Source: Hydractinia symbiolongicarpus (taxonomy: Eukaryota; Cnidaria; Hydrozoa; Anthoathecata; Hydractiniidae). From it: a DNA stretch of 64,000 bases. This document shows, in pieces, positions 1 to 12,900 of this stretch. The notes beneath the pieces were generated by a model that saw nothing but the letters and a program-made list of their open reading frames with translations, did not search any database and was not told the DNA's origin. Where the stretch lies: assembly GCF_029227915.1 (NCBI RefSeq), contig NC_079879.1:28960501-29024500 (forward strand), read 5' to 3'. Each line of letters begins with the position of its first letter. Position 1 is the first letter of the stretch. Both the position numbers and the translations under genes were made by a program.

Positions 1-100
1 GAATTAATAATTTAAAAAATCGTTCGGGAAAAGAGTTTACTCCCTGGGTACTTTCTTTGTATACTTTTGACTATGCGGGCCGAGTCCAGGATTTACGGGA

Positions 101-128
101 AATCGCGGGTTTTCGTTTGCCGGCGATT
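101..128 (+). other. Conserved imperfect hairpin of the monomer core (example)
   Basis: Arms aatcgcggg (101-109) and ccggcgatt (120-128) pair at 8 of 9 positions around a 10-base loop. The same arms pair equally well in the common cgcagg allele. The element occurs in most monomers; copies with gccgccgatt or gccggcaatt weaken it. Confidence 0.6.
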
Positions 129-279
129 AAACCACTTTCATTAGGCGGCTCATCAAAAATGAAAATATTTTTAAAAACTACAAGTCTCATGCGTTTTAGT
201 GGTGAAAAAATAATTTAAAAATTCGTTCGGGAAATGAGTTTACTCACTGGTTACTTTCCTTGTCTACTTTTAACTATAC

Positions 280-312
280 GGGCCGAGTCCGGGATTTACG
301 GGAAATCGCGGG
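280..312 (+). other. G-quadruplex-like tract in the cgcggg allele (example)
   Basis: GGG at 280-282, 291-293, 300-302 and 310-312, separated by 8, 6 and 7 bases. It is present in monomers with cgcggg and broken to GG in those with cgcagg. Folding is not demonstrated, and one loop is slightly longer than the strict seven-base limit. Confidence 0.5.
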
Positions 313-1339
313 TTTTCGTTTGCCGGCGATTAAACATCTTTTATTCAGCGTCTCATCAAAAATGAAAACATTTTTAAAAACTACAAGTCTCATGGGCTTT
401 AGTGGTGAAATAATAATTTAAAAAATTGTTTGGGAAATGAGTTTACTCCCTGGCTACTTTCTTTGTATACTTCTGACTATACGGGCCGAGTCCGGGATTT
501 ACGGGAAATGGCGGGTTTTTGTTTGCCGGCGATTAAACTTCTTTTATTCAGCGTCTCATCAAAAATGAAAACATTTTTAAAAACTACAAGTCTCATGCGT
601 TTTAGTGGTGAAAAAATAATTTAAAAATTCGTTCGGGAAATGAGTTTACACCCTGGGTACTTTCTTTGTATACTTTTGACTATACAGGCCGAGTCCAGGA
701 TTTACGGGAAATCGCAGGTTTTCGTTTGCCGGCGATTAAACTTCTTTTATTCAGCGTCTCATCAAAAATAAAAACATTTTTGAAAACTACAAGTCTCATG
801 CGTTTTAGTGGTGAAAAAATAATTTAAAAAATCGTTCGGGAAATGAGTTTACTACCTGGGTACTTTCTTTGTATACATTTGACTATGCGGGCCGAGTTCA
901 GGATTTACGGGAAATCGCGGGTTTTCGTTTGCCGGCGATTAAACCACTTTCATTAAGCGTCTCATCAAAAATGAAAACATTTCTGAAAACTACAAGTCTC
1001 GTGCGTTTTAGTGGTGAAAAAATAATTTAAAAATTCGTTCGGGAAATGCGTTTACTCACTGGGTACTTTCCTTGTATACTTTTAACTATACGGGCCGAAT
1101 CCGGGATTTACGGGAAATCGCGGGTTTTCGTTTGCCGCCGATTAAACATCTTTTATTCAGCGTCTCATCAAAAATGAAAACATTTTTAAAAACTACAAGT
1201 CTCATGGGCTTTAGTGGTGAAATAATAATTTAAAAAATCGTTTGGGAAATGAGTTTACTCCCTGGGTACTTTCTTTGTATACTTTTGACTATACGGGCCG
1301 AGTCCGGGATTTACGGGTAGTCGCAAGTTTTCGTTTGCC

Positions 1340-4170
1340 GGCGATTAAACTTCTTATATTCAGCGTCTCATCAAAAATGAAAACATTTTTGAAAACTACA
1401 AGTCTCATGCGTTTTAGTGGTGAAAAAATAATTTAAAAATTCGTTCGGGAAATGAGTTTACACCCTGCGTACTTTCTTTGTATATTTTTGACTATACAGG
1501 CCGAGTCCAGGATTTACGGGAAATCGCAGGTTTTCGTTTGCCGGCGATTAAACTTCTTTTATTCAGCGTCTCATCAAAAATAAAAACATTTTTGAAAACT
1601 ACAAGTCTCATGCGTTTTAGTGGTGAAAAAATAATTTAAAAATTCGTTCGGGAAATGCGTTTACTCACTGGGTATTTTCCTTGTATACTTTTAACTATAC
1701 GGGCCGAGTCCGGGATGTACGGGAAATCGCGGGTTTTCGTTTGCCGCCGATTAAACATCTTTTATTCAGCGTCTCATCAAAAATGAAAACATTTTTAAAA
1801 ACTACAAGTCTCAAGGGCTTTAGTGGTGAAATAATAATTTAAAAAATCGTTCGGGAAATGGGTTTACTCCCTGGGTACTTTCTTTGTATACTTTTGACTA
1901 TACGGGCCGAGTCCAGGATTTACGGGAAATAGCAGGTTTTCTTTTGCCGGCGATTAAACTTCCTTTATTCAGCGTCTCATCAAAAATTAAAACATTTCTG
2001 AAAACTACAAGTCTCATGCGTTTTAGTGGTGAAAAAATAATTTAAAAAATCGTTCGGGAAATGAGTTTACTCCCTGGGTACTTTCCTTGTATACTTTTGA
2101 CTATGCGGGCCGAGTCCGGGATTTACGGGAAATAGCAGGTTTTCTTTTGCCGGCGATTAAACTTCCTTTATTCAGCGTCTCATCAAAAATGAAAACATTT
2201 CTGAAAACTACAAGTCTCATGCGTTTTAGTGGTGAAAAAATAATTTAAAAAATCGTTCGGGAAATGAGTTTACTCCCTGGGTACTTTCCTTGTATACTTT
2301 TGACTATGCGGGCCGAGTCCGGGATTTACGGGAAATAGCGGGTTTTCGTTTGCCGGCGATTAAACCACTTTCATTAAGCGTCTCATCAAAAATGAAAACA
2401 TTTCTGAAAACTACAATCTCATGCGTTTTAGTGGTGAAAAAATAATTTAAAAAATCGTTCGGGAAATGCGTTTACTCACTGGGTATTTTCCTTGTATACT
2501 TTTAACTATACGGGCCGAGTCCGGGATTTACGGGAAATCGCGGGTTTTCGTTTGCCGCCGATTAAACATCTTTTATTCAGCGTCTCATCAAAAATGAAAA
2601 CATTTTTAAAAACTACAAGTCTCATGGGCTTTAGTGGTGAAATAATAATTTATAAAATCGTTCGGGAAATGGGTTTACTCCCTGGGTACTTTCTTTGTAT
2701 ACTTTTGACTATACGGGCCGAGTCCAGGATTTACGGGAAATAGCAGGTTTTCTTTTGCCGGCGATTAAACTTCTTATATTCAGCGTCTCATCAAAAATGA
2801 AAACATTTTTGAAAACTACAAGTCTCATGCGTTTTAGTGGTGAAAAAATAATTTAAAAATTCGTTCGGGAAATGAGTTTACACCCTGGGTACTTTCTTTG
2901 TATATTTTTGACTATACGGGCCGAGTCCAGGATTTACGGGAAATCGCAGGTTTTCGTTTGCCGGCGATTAAACTTCTTTTATTCAGCGTCTCATCAAAAA
3001 TAAAAACATTTTTGAAAACTACAAGTCTCATGCGTTTTAGTGGTGAAAAAATAATTTAAAAATTCGTTCGGGAAATGCGTTTACTCACTGGGTATTTTCC
3101 TTGTATACTTTTAACTATACGGGCCGAGTCCGGGATTTACGGGAAATCGCGGGTTTTCGTTTGCCGCCGATTAAACATCTTTTATTCAGCGTCTCATCAA
3201 AAATGAAAACATTTTTAAAAACTACAAGTCTCAAGGGCTTTAGTGGTGAAATAATAATTTAAAAAATCGTTCGGGAAATGGGTTTACTCCCTGGGTACTT
3301 TCTTTGTATACTTTTGACTATACGGGCCGAGTCCAGGATTTACGGGAAATAGCAGGTTTTCTTTTGCCGGCGATTAAACTTCCTTTATTCAGCGTCTCAT
3401 CAAAAATGAAAACATTTCTGAAAACTACAAGTCTCATGCGTTTTAGTGGTGAAAAAATAATTTAAAAAATCGTTCGGGAAATGAGTTTACTCCCTGGGTA
3501 CTTTCCTTGTATACTTTTGACTATGCGGGCCGAGTCCGGGATTTACGGGAAATAGCAGGTTTTCTTTTGCCGGCGATTAAACTTCCTTTATTCAGCGTCT
3601 CATCAAAAATGAAAACATTTCTGAAAACTACAAGTCTCATGCGTTTTAGTGGTGAAAAAATAATTTAAAAAATCGTTCGGGAAATGCGTTTACTCACTGG
3701 GTATTTTCCTTGTATACTTTTAACTATACGGGCCGAGTCCGGGATTTACGGGAAATCGCGGGTTTTCGTTTGCCGCCGATTAAACATCTTTTATTCAGCG
3801 TCTCATCAAAAATGAAAACAATTTTTAAAAACTACAAGTCTCATGGGCTTTAGTGGTGAAATAATAATTTAAAAAATCGTTCGGGAAATGGGTTTACTCC
3901 CTGGGTACTTTCTTTGTATACTTTTGACTATACGGGCCGAGTCCAGGATTTACGGGAAATAGCAGGTTTTCTTTTGCCGGCGATTAAACTTCCTTTATTC
4001 AGCGTCTCATCAAAAATGAAAACATTTCTGAAAACTACAAGTCTCATGGGCTTTAGTGGTGAAATAATAATTTAAAAAATCGTTCGGGAAATGGGTTTAC
4101 TCCCTGGGTACTTTCTTTGTATACTTTTGACTATACGGGCCGAGTCCAGGATTTACGGGAAATAGCAGGT
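1340..4170 (+). repeat. 1420-bp (7-monomer) duplication with one unit lost
   Basis: Monomers from about 1340 recur from about 2760 at an offset of 1420. They share tatatttttg and the rare ctcaaggg variant (1811 and 3231). The second copy then skips the monomer with ctacaatctc (about 2250-2452), so the offset shortens by about one monomer afterwards. The first monomer of copy 2 is a hybrid. Confidence 0.75.
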
Positions 4171-5290
4171 TTTCTTTTGCCGGCGATTAAACTTCCTTTA
4201 TTCAGCGTCTCATCAAAAATGAAAACATTTCTGAAAACTACAAGTCTCATGCGTTTTAGTGGTGAAAAAATAATTTAAAAAATCGTTCGGGAAATGAGTT
4301 TACTCCCTGGGTACTTTCCTTGTATACTTTTGACTATGCGGGCCGAGTCCGGGATTTACGGGAAATAGCGGGTTTTCGTTTGCCGGCGATTAAACCACTT
4401 TCATTAAGCGTCTCATCAAAAATGAAAACATTTCTGAAAACTACAATCTCATGCGTTTTAGTGGTGAAAAAATAATTTAAAAAATCGTTCGGGAAATGCG
4501 TTTACACCCTGGGTACTTTCTTTGTATACTTTTGACTATACGGGCCGAGTCCCGGATTTACGGGAAATCGCAGGTTTTCGTTTACCGGCGATTAAACTTC
4601 TTTTATTCAGCGTCTCATCAAAAATGAAAACATTTTTAAAAACTACAAGTCTCATGCGTTTTAGTGGTGAAAAAATAATTTAAAAATTCGTTCGGGAAAT
4701 GAGTTTACTCACTGGGTACTTTCCTTGTATACTTTTAACTATACGAGCCGAGTCCGGGATTTACGGAAAATCGCAGGTTTTCGTTTGCCGGCCATTAAAC
4801 GTCTTTTATTCAGCGTCTCATCAAAAATGAAAGCATTTTTCAAAACTACAAGTCTCATGGGCTTTAGTGGTGAAATAATAATTTAAAAAATCGTTTGGGA
4901 AATGAGTTTACTCCCTGGGTACTTTCTTTGTATACTTTTGACTATACGGGTCGAGTCCGGGATTTTTGGAAATCGCAGGTTTTCGTTTGCCGGCGATTAA
5001 ACTTCTTTTATTCAGCGTCTCATCAAAAATGAAAACATTTTTGAAAACTACAAGTCTCATGCGTTTTAGTGGTGAAAAAATAATTTAAAAAATCGTTCGG
5101 GAAATGAGTTTACACCCTGGGTACTTTCTTTGTATACTTTTGACTATAAGGGCCGAGTCCGGGATTTACGGGAAATCGCAGGTTTTCGTTTGCCGGCGAT
5201 TAAACTTCTTTTATTCAGCGTCTCATCAAAAATGAAAACATTTTTAAAAACTACAAGTCTCATGCGTTTTAGTGGTGAAAAAATAATTTA

Positions 5291-6103
5291 AAAATTTGTT
5301 CGGGAAATAAGTTTACTCACTGGGTACTTTTCTTGTTTACTTTTGACTATACGGGCCGAGTCCGGGATTTACGGGAAATCGCGGGTTTTCGTTTGCCGGC
5401 GATTAAACATCTTTTATTCAGCGTCTCATCAAAAATGAACACATTCTTAAAAACTACAAGTCTCATGGGCTTTAGTGGTGAATTAATAATTTAAAAAATC
5501 GTTCGGGAAAAGAGTTTACTCCCTGGGTACTTTCTTTGTATACTTTTGACTATGCGGGCCGAGTCCAGGATTTACGGGAAATCGCGGGTTTTCGTTTGCC
5601 GGCGATTAAACCACTTTCATTAGGCGGCTCATCAAAAATGAAAATATTTTTAAAAACTACAAGTCTCATGCGTTTTAGTGGTGAAAAAATAATTTAAAAA
5701 TTCGTTCGGGAAATGAGTTTACTCACTGGGTACTTTCCTTGTCTACTTTTAACTATACGGGCCGAGTCCGGGATTTACGGGAAATCGCGGGTTTTCGTTT
5801 GCCGGCGATTAAACATCTTTTATTCAGCGTCTCATCAAAAATGAAAACATTTTTAAAAACTACAAGTCTCATGGGCTTTAGTGGTGAAATAATAATTTAA
5901 AAAATTGTTTGGGAAATGAGTTTACTCCCTGGCTACTTTCTTTGTATACTTCTGACTATACGGGCCGAGTCCGGGATTTACGGGAAATGGCGGGTTTTTG
6001 TTTGCCGGCGATTAAACTTCTTTTATTCAGCGTCTCATCAAAAATGAAAACATTTTTAAAAACTACAAGTCTCATGCGTTTTAGTGGTGAAAAAATAATT
6101 TAA
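5291..6103 (+). repeat. Four-variant cassette Z-A-B-C, copy at 5.3 kb
   Basis: The order is: Z, with aaataag, tttactttt and gaacacatt; A, with aaaagag and ccactttcattaggcggc; B, with catcttttatt; then C. The same order is found at 7.7, 30.8 and 40.5 kb. Confidence 0.8.
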
Positions 6104-6714
6104 AAATTCGTTCGGGAAATGAGTTTACACCCTGGGTACTTTCTTTGTATACTTTTGACTATACAGGCCGAGTCCAGGATTTACGGGAAATCGCAGGTTT
6201 TCGTTTGCCGGCGATTAAACTTCTTTTATTCAGCGTCTCATCAAAAATAAAAACATTTTTGAAAACTACAAGTCTCATGCGTTTTAGTGGTGAAAAAATA
6301 ATTTAAAAAATCGTTCGGGAAATGAGTTTACTACCTGGGTACTTTCTTTGTATACATTTGACTATGCGGGCCGAGTTCAGGATTTACGGGAAATCGCGGG
6401 TTTTCGTTTGCCGGCGATTAAACCACTTTCATTAAGCGTCTCATCAAAAATGAAAACATTTCTGAAAACTACAAGTCTCGTGCGTTTTAGTGGTGAAAAA
6501 ATAATTTAAAAATTCGTTCGGGAAATGCGTTTACTCACTGGGTACTTTCCTTGTATACTTTTAACTATACGGGCCGAATCCGGGATTTACGGGAAATCGC
6601 GGGTTTTCGTTTGCCGCCGATTAAACATCTTTTAATCAGCGTCTCATCAAAAATGAAAACATTTTTAAAAACTACAAGTCTCATGGGTTTTAGTGGTGAA
6701 ATAATAATTTAAAA
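5480..6714 (+). repeat. Six-monomer block, copy 2 of 3
   Basis: Matches 1-1235 at an offset of 5479 bases and 7915-9149 at an offset of 2435. It carries the rare gaattaataa boundary variant and ttttaatcagcg in its sixth monomer. Confidence 0.88.
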
Positions 6715-7725
6715 AATCGTTTGGGAAATGAGTTTACTCCCTGGCTACTTTCTTTGTATACTTCTGACTATACGGGCCGAGTCCGGGATTTACGGGAAAT
6801 GGCGGGTTTTTGTTTGCCGGCGATTAAACTTCTTTTATTCAGCGTCTCATCAAAAATGAAAACATTTTTAAAAACTACAAGTCTCATGCGTTTTAGTGGT
6901 GAAAAAATAATTTAAAAATTCGTTCGGGAAATGAGTTTACTCACTGGGTACTTTCCTTGTATACTTTTAACTATACGGGCCGAGTCCGGGATTTACGGGA
7001 AATCGCAGGTTTTCGTTTGCCGCCGATTAAACATCTTTTATTCAGCGTCTCATCAAAAATGAAAACATTTTTAAAAACTACAAGTCTCATGCGTTTTAGT
7101 GGTGAAAAAATAATTTAAAAATTCGTTCGGGAAATGAGTTTACTCACTGGGTACTTTCCTTGTATACTTTTAACTATACGGGCCGAGTCCGGGATTTACG
7201 GAAAATCGCAGGTTTTCGTTTGCCGGCGATTAAACGTCTTTTATTCAGCGTCTCATCAAAAATGAAAGCATTTTTCAAAACTACAAGTCTCATGGGCTTT
7301 AGTGGTGAAATAATAATTTAAAAAATCGTTTGGGAAATGAGTTTACTCCCTGGGTACTTTCTTTGTATACTTTTGACTATACGGGTCGAGTCCGGGATTT
7401 TTGGAAATCGCAGGTTTTCGTTTGCCGGCGATTAAACTTCTTTTATTCAGCGTCTCATCAAAAATGAAAACATTTTTGAAAACTACAAGTCTCATGCGTT
7501 TTAGTGGTGAAAAAATAATTTAAAAAATCGTTCGGGAAATGAGTTTACACCCTGGGTACTTTCTTTGTATACTTTTGACTATAAGGGCCGAGTCCGGGAT
7601 TTACGGGAAATCGCAGGTTTTCGTTTGCCGGCGATTAAACTTCTTTTATTCAGCGTCTCATCAAAAATGAAAACATTTTTAAAAACTACAAGTCTCATGC
7701 GTTTTAGTGGTGAAAAAATAATTTA

Positions 7726-8538
7726 AAAATTTGTTCGGGAAATAAGTTTACTCACTGGGTACTTTTCTTGTTTACTTTTGACTATACGGGCCGAGTCCGG
7801 GATTTACGGGAAATCGCGGGTTTTCGTTTGCCGGCGATTAAACATCTTTTATTCAGCGTCTCATCAAAAATGAACACATTCTTAAAAACTACAAGTCTCA
7901 TGGGCTTTAGTGGTGAATTAATAATTTAAAAAATCGTTCGGGAAAAGAGTTTACTCCCTGGGTACTTTCTTTGTATACTTTTGACTATGCGGGCCGAGTC
8001 CAGGATTTACGGGAAATCGCGGGTTTTCGTTTGCCGGCAATTAAACCACTTTCATTAGGCGGCTCATCAAAAATGAAAATATTTTTAAAAACTACAAGTC
8101 TCATGCGTTTTAGTGGTGAAAAAATAATTTAAAAATTCGTTCGGGAAATGAGTTTACTCACTGGGTACTTTCCTTGTCTACTTTTAACTATACGGGCCGA
8201 GTCCGGGATTTACGGGAAATCGCGGGTTTTCGTTTGCCGGCGATTAAACATCTTTTATTCAGCGTCTCATCAAAAATGAAAACATTTTTAAAAACTACAA
8301 GTCTCATGGGCTTTAGTGGTGAAATAATAATTTAAAAAATTGTTTGGGAAATGAGTTTACTCCCTGGCTACTTTCTTTGTATACTTCTGACTATACGGGC
8401 CGAGTCCGGGATTTACGGGAAATGGCGGGTTTTTGTTTGCCGGCGATTAAACTTCTTTTATTCAGCGTCTCATCAAAAATGAAAACATTTTTAAAAACTA
8501 CAAGTCTCATGCGTTTTAGTGGTGAAAAAATAATTTAA
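7726..8538 (+). repeat. Cassette Z-A-B-C, copy at 7.7 kb
   Basis: The same four variants as at 5291, at an offset of 2435 bp, as part of the larger duplication. Confidence 0.8.
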
Positions 8539-9149
8539 AAATTCGTTCGGGAAATGAGTTTACACCCTGGGTACTTTCTTTGTATACTTTTGACTATACA
8601 GGCCGAGTCCAGGATTTACGGGAAATCGCAGGTTTTCGTTTGCCGGCGATTAAACTTCTTTTATTCAGCGTCTCATCAAAAATAAAAACATTTTTGAAAA
8701 CTACAAGTCTCATGCGTTTTAGTGGTGAAAAAATAATTTAAAAAATCGTTCGGGAAATGAGTTTACTACCTGGGTACTTTCTTTGTATACATTTGACTAT
8801 GCGGGCCGAGTTCAGGATTTACGGGAAATCGCGGGTTTTCGTTTGCCGGCGATTAAACCACTTTCATTAAGCGTCTCATCAAAAATGAAAACATTTCTGA
8901 AAACTACAAGTCTCGTGCGTTTTAGTGGTGAAAAAATAATTTAAAAATTCGTTCGGGAAATGCGTTTACTCACTGGGTACTTTCCTTGTATACTTTTAAC
9001 TATACGGGCCGAATCCGGGATTTACGGGAAATCGCGGGTTTTCGTTTGCCGCCGATTAAACATCTTTTAATCAGCGTCTCATCAAAAATGAAAACATTTT
9101 TAAAAACTACAAGTCTCATGGGTTTTAGTGGTGAAATAATAATTTAAAA
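7915..9149 (+). repeat. Six-monomer block, copy 3 of 3
   Basis: Near-identical to 5480-6714. It differs by isolated substitutions such as gccggcaatt for gccggcgatt in its first monomer. Confidence 0.88.
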
Positions 9150-9967
9150 AATCGTTTGGGAAATGAGTTTACTCCCTGGCTACTTTCTTTGTATACTTCT
9201 GACTATACGGGCCGAGTCCGGGATTTACGGGAAATGGCGGGTTTTTGTTTGCCGGCGATTAAACTTCTTTTATTCAGCGTCTCATCAAAAATGAAAACAT
9301 TTTTAAAAACTACAAGTCTCATGCGTTTTAGTGGTGAAAAAATAATTTAAAAATTCGTTCGGGAAATGAGTTTACACCCTGGGTACTTTCTTTGTATACT
9401 TTTGACTATACAGGCCGAGTCCAGGATTTACGGGAAATCGCAGGTTTTCGTTTGCCGGCGATTAAACTTCTTTTATTCAGCGTCTCATCAAAAATAAAAA
9501 CATTTTTGAAAACTACAAGTCTCATGCGTTTTAGTGGTGAAAAAATAATTTAAAAAATCGTTCGGGAAATGAGTTTACTACCTGGGTACTTTCTTTGTAT
9601 ACATTTGACTATGCGGGCCGAGTTCAGGATTTACGGGAAATCGCGGGTTTTCGTTTGCCGGCGATTAAACCACTTTCATTAAGCGTCTCATCAAAAATGA
9701 AAACATTTCTGAAAACTACAAGTCTCGTGCGTTTTAGTGGTGAAAAAATAATTTAAAAATTCGTTCGGGAAATGCGTTTACTCACTGGGTACTTTCCTTG
9801 TATACTTTTAACTATACGGGCCGAATCCGGGATTTACGGGAAATCGCGGGTTTTCGTTTGCCGCCGATTAAACATCTTTTATTCAGCGTCTCATCAAAAA
9901 TGAAAACATTTTTAAAAACTACAAGTCTCATGGGTTTTAGTGGTGAAATAATAATTTAAAAAATCGT
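8344..9967 (+). repeat. 812-bp tetramer, two tandem units
   Basis: 8344-9155 and 9156-9967 are the same series of four variants (cttctgac/atggcggg; tacaggcc; tacatttgac with tctcgtgcg; cgaatccggg with gccgccg) at an offset of 812 bp. Single copies of the same tetramer also occur at 430-1235 and 5909-6720. Confidence 0.88.
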
Positions 9968-12900
9968 TTGGGAAATGCGTTTACTCCCTGGGTACTTTCT
10001 TTGTATACTTTTGACTATACGGCCCGAGTCCAGGATTTACGGGTAATCGCAGGTTTTCGTTTGCCGGCGATTAAACTTCTGATATTCAGCGTCTCATCAA
10101 AAATGAAAACATATCTGAAAACTACAAGTCTCAGGCGTTTTATTGGTGAAAAAATAATTTAAAAATTCGTTCGGGAAATGAGTTTACTCACTGGGTACTT
10201 TCCTTGTATACTTTTAACTATACGGGCCGAGTCCGGATTTACGGGAAATCGCAGGTTTTCGTTTGCCGGCGATTAAACTTCTTTTATTCAGCGTCTCATC
10301 AAAAATGAAAACATTTTTAAAAACTACAAGTCTCATGGGCTTTAGTGGTGAAATAATAATTTAAAAAATCGTTCGGGAAATGAGTTTACTCCCTGGGTAC
10401 TTTCTTTGTATACTTTTGACTATACGGGCCGAGTCCAGGATTTACGGGAAATAGCAGGTTTTCGTTTGCCGGCGATTAAACTTCCTTTATTCAGCGTCTC
10501 ATCAAAAATAAAAACATATCTGAAAACTACAAGTCTCAGGCGTTTTAGTGGTGAAAAAATAATTTAAAAATTCGTTCGGGAAATGAGTTTACTCACTGGG
10601 TACTTTCCTTGTATACTTTTAACTATACGGGCCGAGTCCGGGATTTACGGGAAATCGCAGGTTTTCGTTTGCTGGCGATTAAACTTCTTTTATTCAGCGT
10701 CTCATCAAAAATGAAAACATTTTTAAAAACTACAAGTCTCATGGGCTTTAGTGTTGAAATAATAATTTAAAAAATCGTTTGGAAAATGAGTTTACTCCCT
10801 GGGTACTTTCTTTGTATACTTTTGACTATACGGGCCGAGTCCGGGATTTACGGGAAGTCGCGGGTTTTCGTTTGCCGGCGATTAAACTTCTTTTATTCAG
10901 CGTCTCATCAAAAATGAAAACATTTTTAAAAACTACAAGTCTCATGGGCTTTAGTGGTGAAATAATAATTTAAAAAATCGTTCGGGAAATGAGTTTACTC
11001 CCTGGGTACTTTCTTTGTATACTTTTGACTATACGGGCCGAGTCCGGGATTTACGGGAAATCGCAGGTTTTTGTTTGCCGGCGATTAAACTTCTTTTATT
11101 CAGCGTCTCATCAAAAATGAAAACATTTTTAAAAACTACAAGTCTCATGCGTTTTAGTGGTGAAAAAATAATTTAAAAATTCGTTCAGGAAATAAGTTTA
11201 CTCACTGGGTACTTTCCTTGTATACTTTTGACTATACGGGCCGAGTCCGGGATTTACGGGAAATCGCATGGTTTTCGTTTGCCGGCGATTAAACTTCTTA
11301 TATTCAGCGTCTCATCAAAAATGAAAACATATCTGAAAACTACAAGTCTCATGCGTTTTAGTGGTGAAAAAGTAATATAAAAAATCGTTCGGGAAATGAG
11401 TTTACTCCCTGGGTACTTTCTTTGTATACTTTTAACTATACGGGCCGAGTCCGGGATTTACGGGAAATCGCAGGTTTTCGTTTGCCTTCGATTAAACTTC
11501 TTTTATTCAGCGTCTCATCAAAAATGAAAACATTTTTAAAAACTACAAGTCTCATGGGCTTTAGTGGTGAAATAATAATTTAAAAAATCGTTTGGAAAAT
11601 GAGTTTACTCCCTGGGTACTTTCTTTGTATACTTTTGACTATACGGGCCGAGTCCGGGATTTACGGGAAGTCGCGGGTTTTCGTTTGCCGGCGATTAAAC
11701 TTCTTTTATTCAGCGTCTCATCAAAAATGAAAACATTTTCAAAAACTACAAGTCTCATGGGCTTTAGTGGTGAAATAATAATTTAAAAAATCGTTCGGGA
11801 AATGAGTTTACTCCCTGGGTACTTTCTTTGTATACTTTTGACTATACGGGCCGAGTCCAGGATTTACGGGAAATAGCAGGTTTTCGTTTGCCGGCGATTA
11901 AACTTCCTTTATTCAGCGTCTCATCAAAAATGAAAACATATCTGAAAACTACAAGTCTCAGGCGTTTTAGTGGTGAAAAAATAATTTAAAAATTCGTTCG
12001 GGAAATGAGTTTACTCACTGGGTACTTTCCTTGTATACTTTTAACTATACGGGCCGAGTCCGGGATTTACGGGAAATCGCAGGTTTTCGTTTGCCGGCGA
12101 TTAAACTTCTTTTATTCAGCGTCTCATCAAAAATGAAAACATTTTTAAAAACTGCAAGTCTCATGGGCTTTAGTGGTGAAATAATAATTTAAAAAATCGT
12201 TTGGAAAATGAGTTTACTCCCTGGGTACTTTCTTTGTATACTTTTGACTATACGGGCCGAGTCCGGGATTTACGGGAAGTCGCGGGTTTTCGTTTGCCGG
12301 CGATTAAACTTCTTTTATTCAGCGTCTCATCAAAAATGAAAACATTTTTAAAAACTACAAGTCTCATGGGCTTTAGTGGTGAAATAATAATTTAAAAAAT
12401 CGTTCGGGAAATGAGTTTACTCCCTGGGTACTTTCTTTGTATACTTTTGACTATACGGGCCGAGTCCGGGATTTACGGGAAATCGCAGGTTTTTGTTTGC
12501 CGGCGATTAAACTTCTTTTATTCAGCGTCTCATCAAAAATGAAAACATTTTTAAAAACTACAAGTCTCATGCGTTTTAGTGGTGAAAAAATAATTTAAAA
12601 ATTCGTTCGGGAAATAAGTTTACTCACTGGGTACTTTCCTTGTATACTTTTGACTATACGGGCCGAGTCCGGGATTTACGGGAAATCGCAGGTTTTCGTT
12701 TGCCGGCGATTAAACTTCTTATATTCAGCGTCTCATCAAAAATGAAAACATATCTGAAAACTACAAGTCTCATGCGTTTTAGTGGTGAAAAAGTAATATA
12801 AAAAATCGTTCGGGAAATGAGTTTACTCCCTGGGTACTTTCTTTGTGTACTTTTGACTATACGGGCCGAGTCCGGGATTCACGGGAAATCGCAGGTTTTT

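Larger units (their letters stand above)
1..1235 (+). repeat. Six-monomer block, copy 1 of 3
   Basis: An ordered series of variant monomers. The first has aaaagag, ccactttcattagg and aaaatattt; then a tgtctac copy, a cttctgac/atggcggg copy, a tacaggcc copy, an E copy with tacatttgac and tctcgtgcg, and a copy with cgaatccggg and gccgccg. The same order recurs at 5480 and 7915 with few differences. Copy 1 lacks the ttttaatcagcg variant shared by the other two, so those two are more closely related to each other. Confidence 0.88.
4620..9350 (+). repeat. 2435-bp (12-monomer) tandem higher-order duplication
   Basis: About 4620-6915 is repeated at about 7055-9350, a constant offset of 2435 bp (12 x 203 minus 1). 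Diagnostic variants occur in the same order in both: tacggaaaatcgc with gaaagcatttttc; a short core lacking bases (gatttttggaaatcg); ctataaggg; atttgttcggg with tttacttttg and gaacacattc; and then the six-monomer block. The limits fall within monomers and are approximate. Confidence 0.85.

Noticed and set aside
101-128. CENP-B box
   Set aside because: ttcgtttgccggcga shares only the TTCG start and scattered bases with the known box and lacks the essential CGGG end. I cannot support it.
430-624. Open frames of 62-64 codons that recur in nearly every monomer and look like a large small-protein family
   Set aside because: They are one frame of the satellite. Many begin at TTG, the stop is the monomer's own ataatttaa, neighbouring copies are out of frame, and substitutions fall on all codon positions. 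No splice or promoter context is seen.
4945-4960. RNA polymerase III B box, hinting at a tRNA-derived SINE origin
   Set aside because: The gggtcgagtcc allele is close to the B-box consensus, but the common allele has a further mismatch, no convincing A box lies upstream, and the T-arm stem does not pair.
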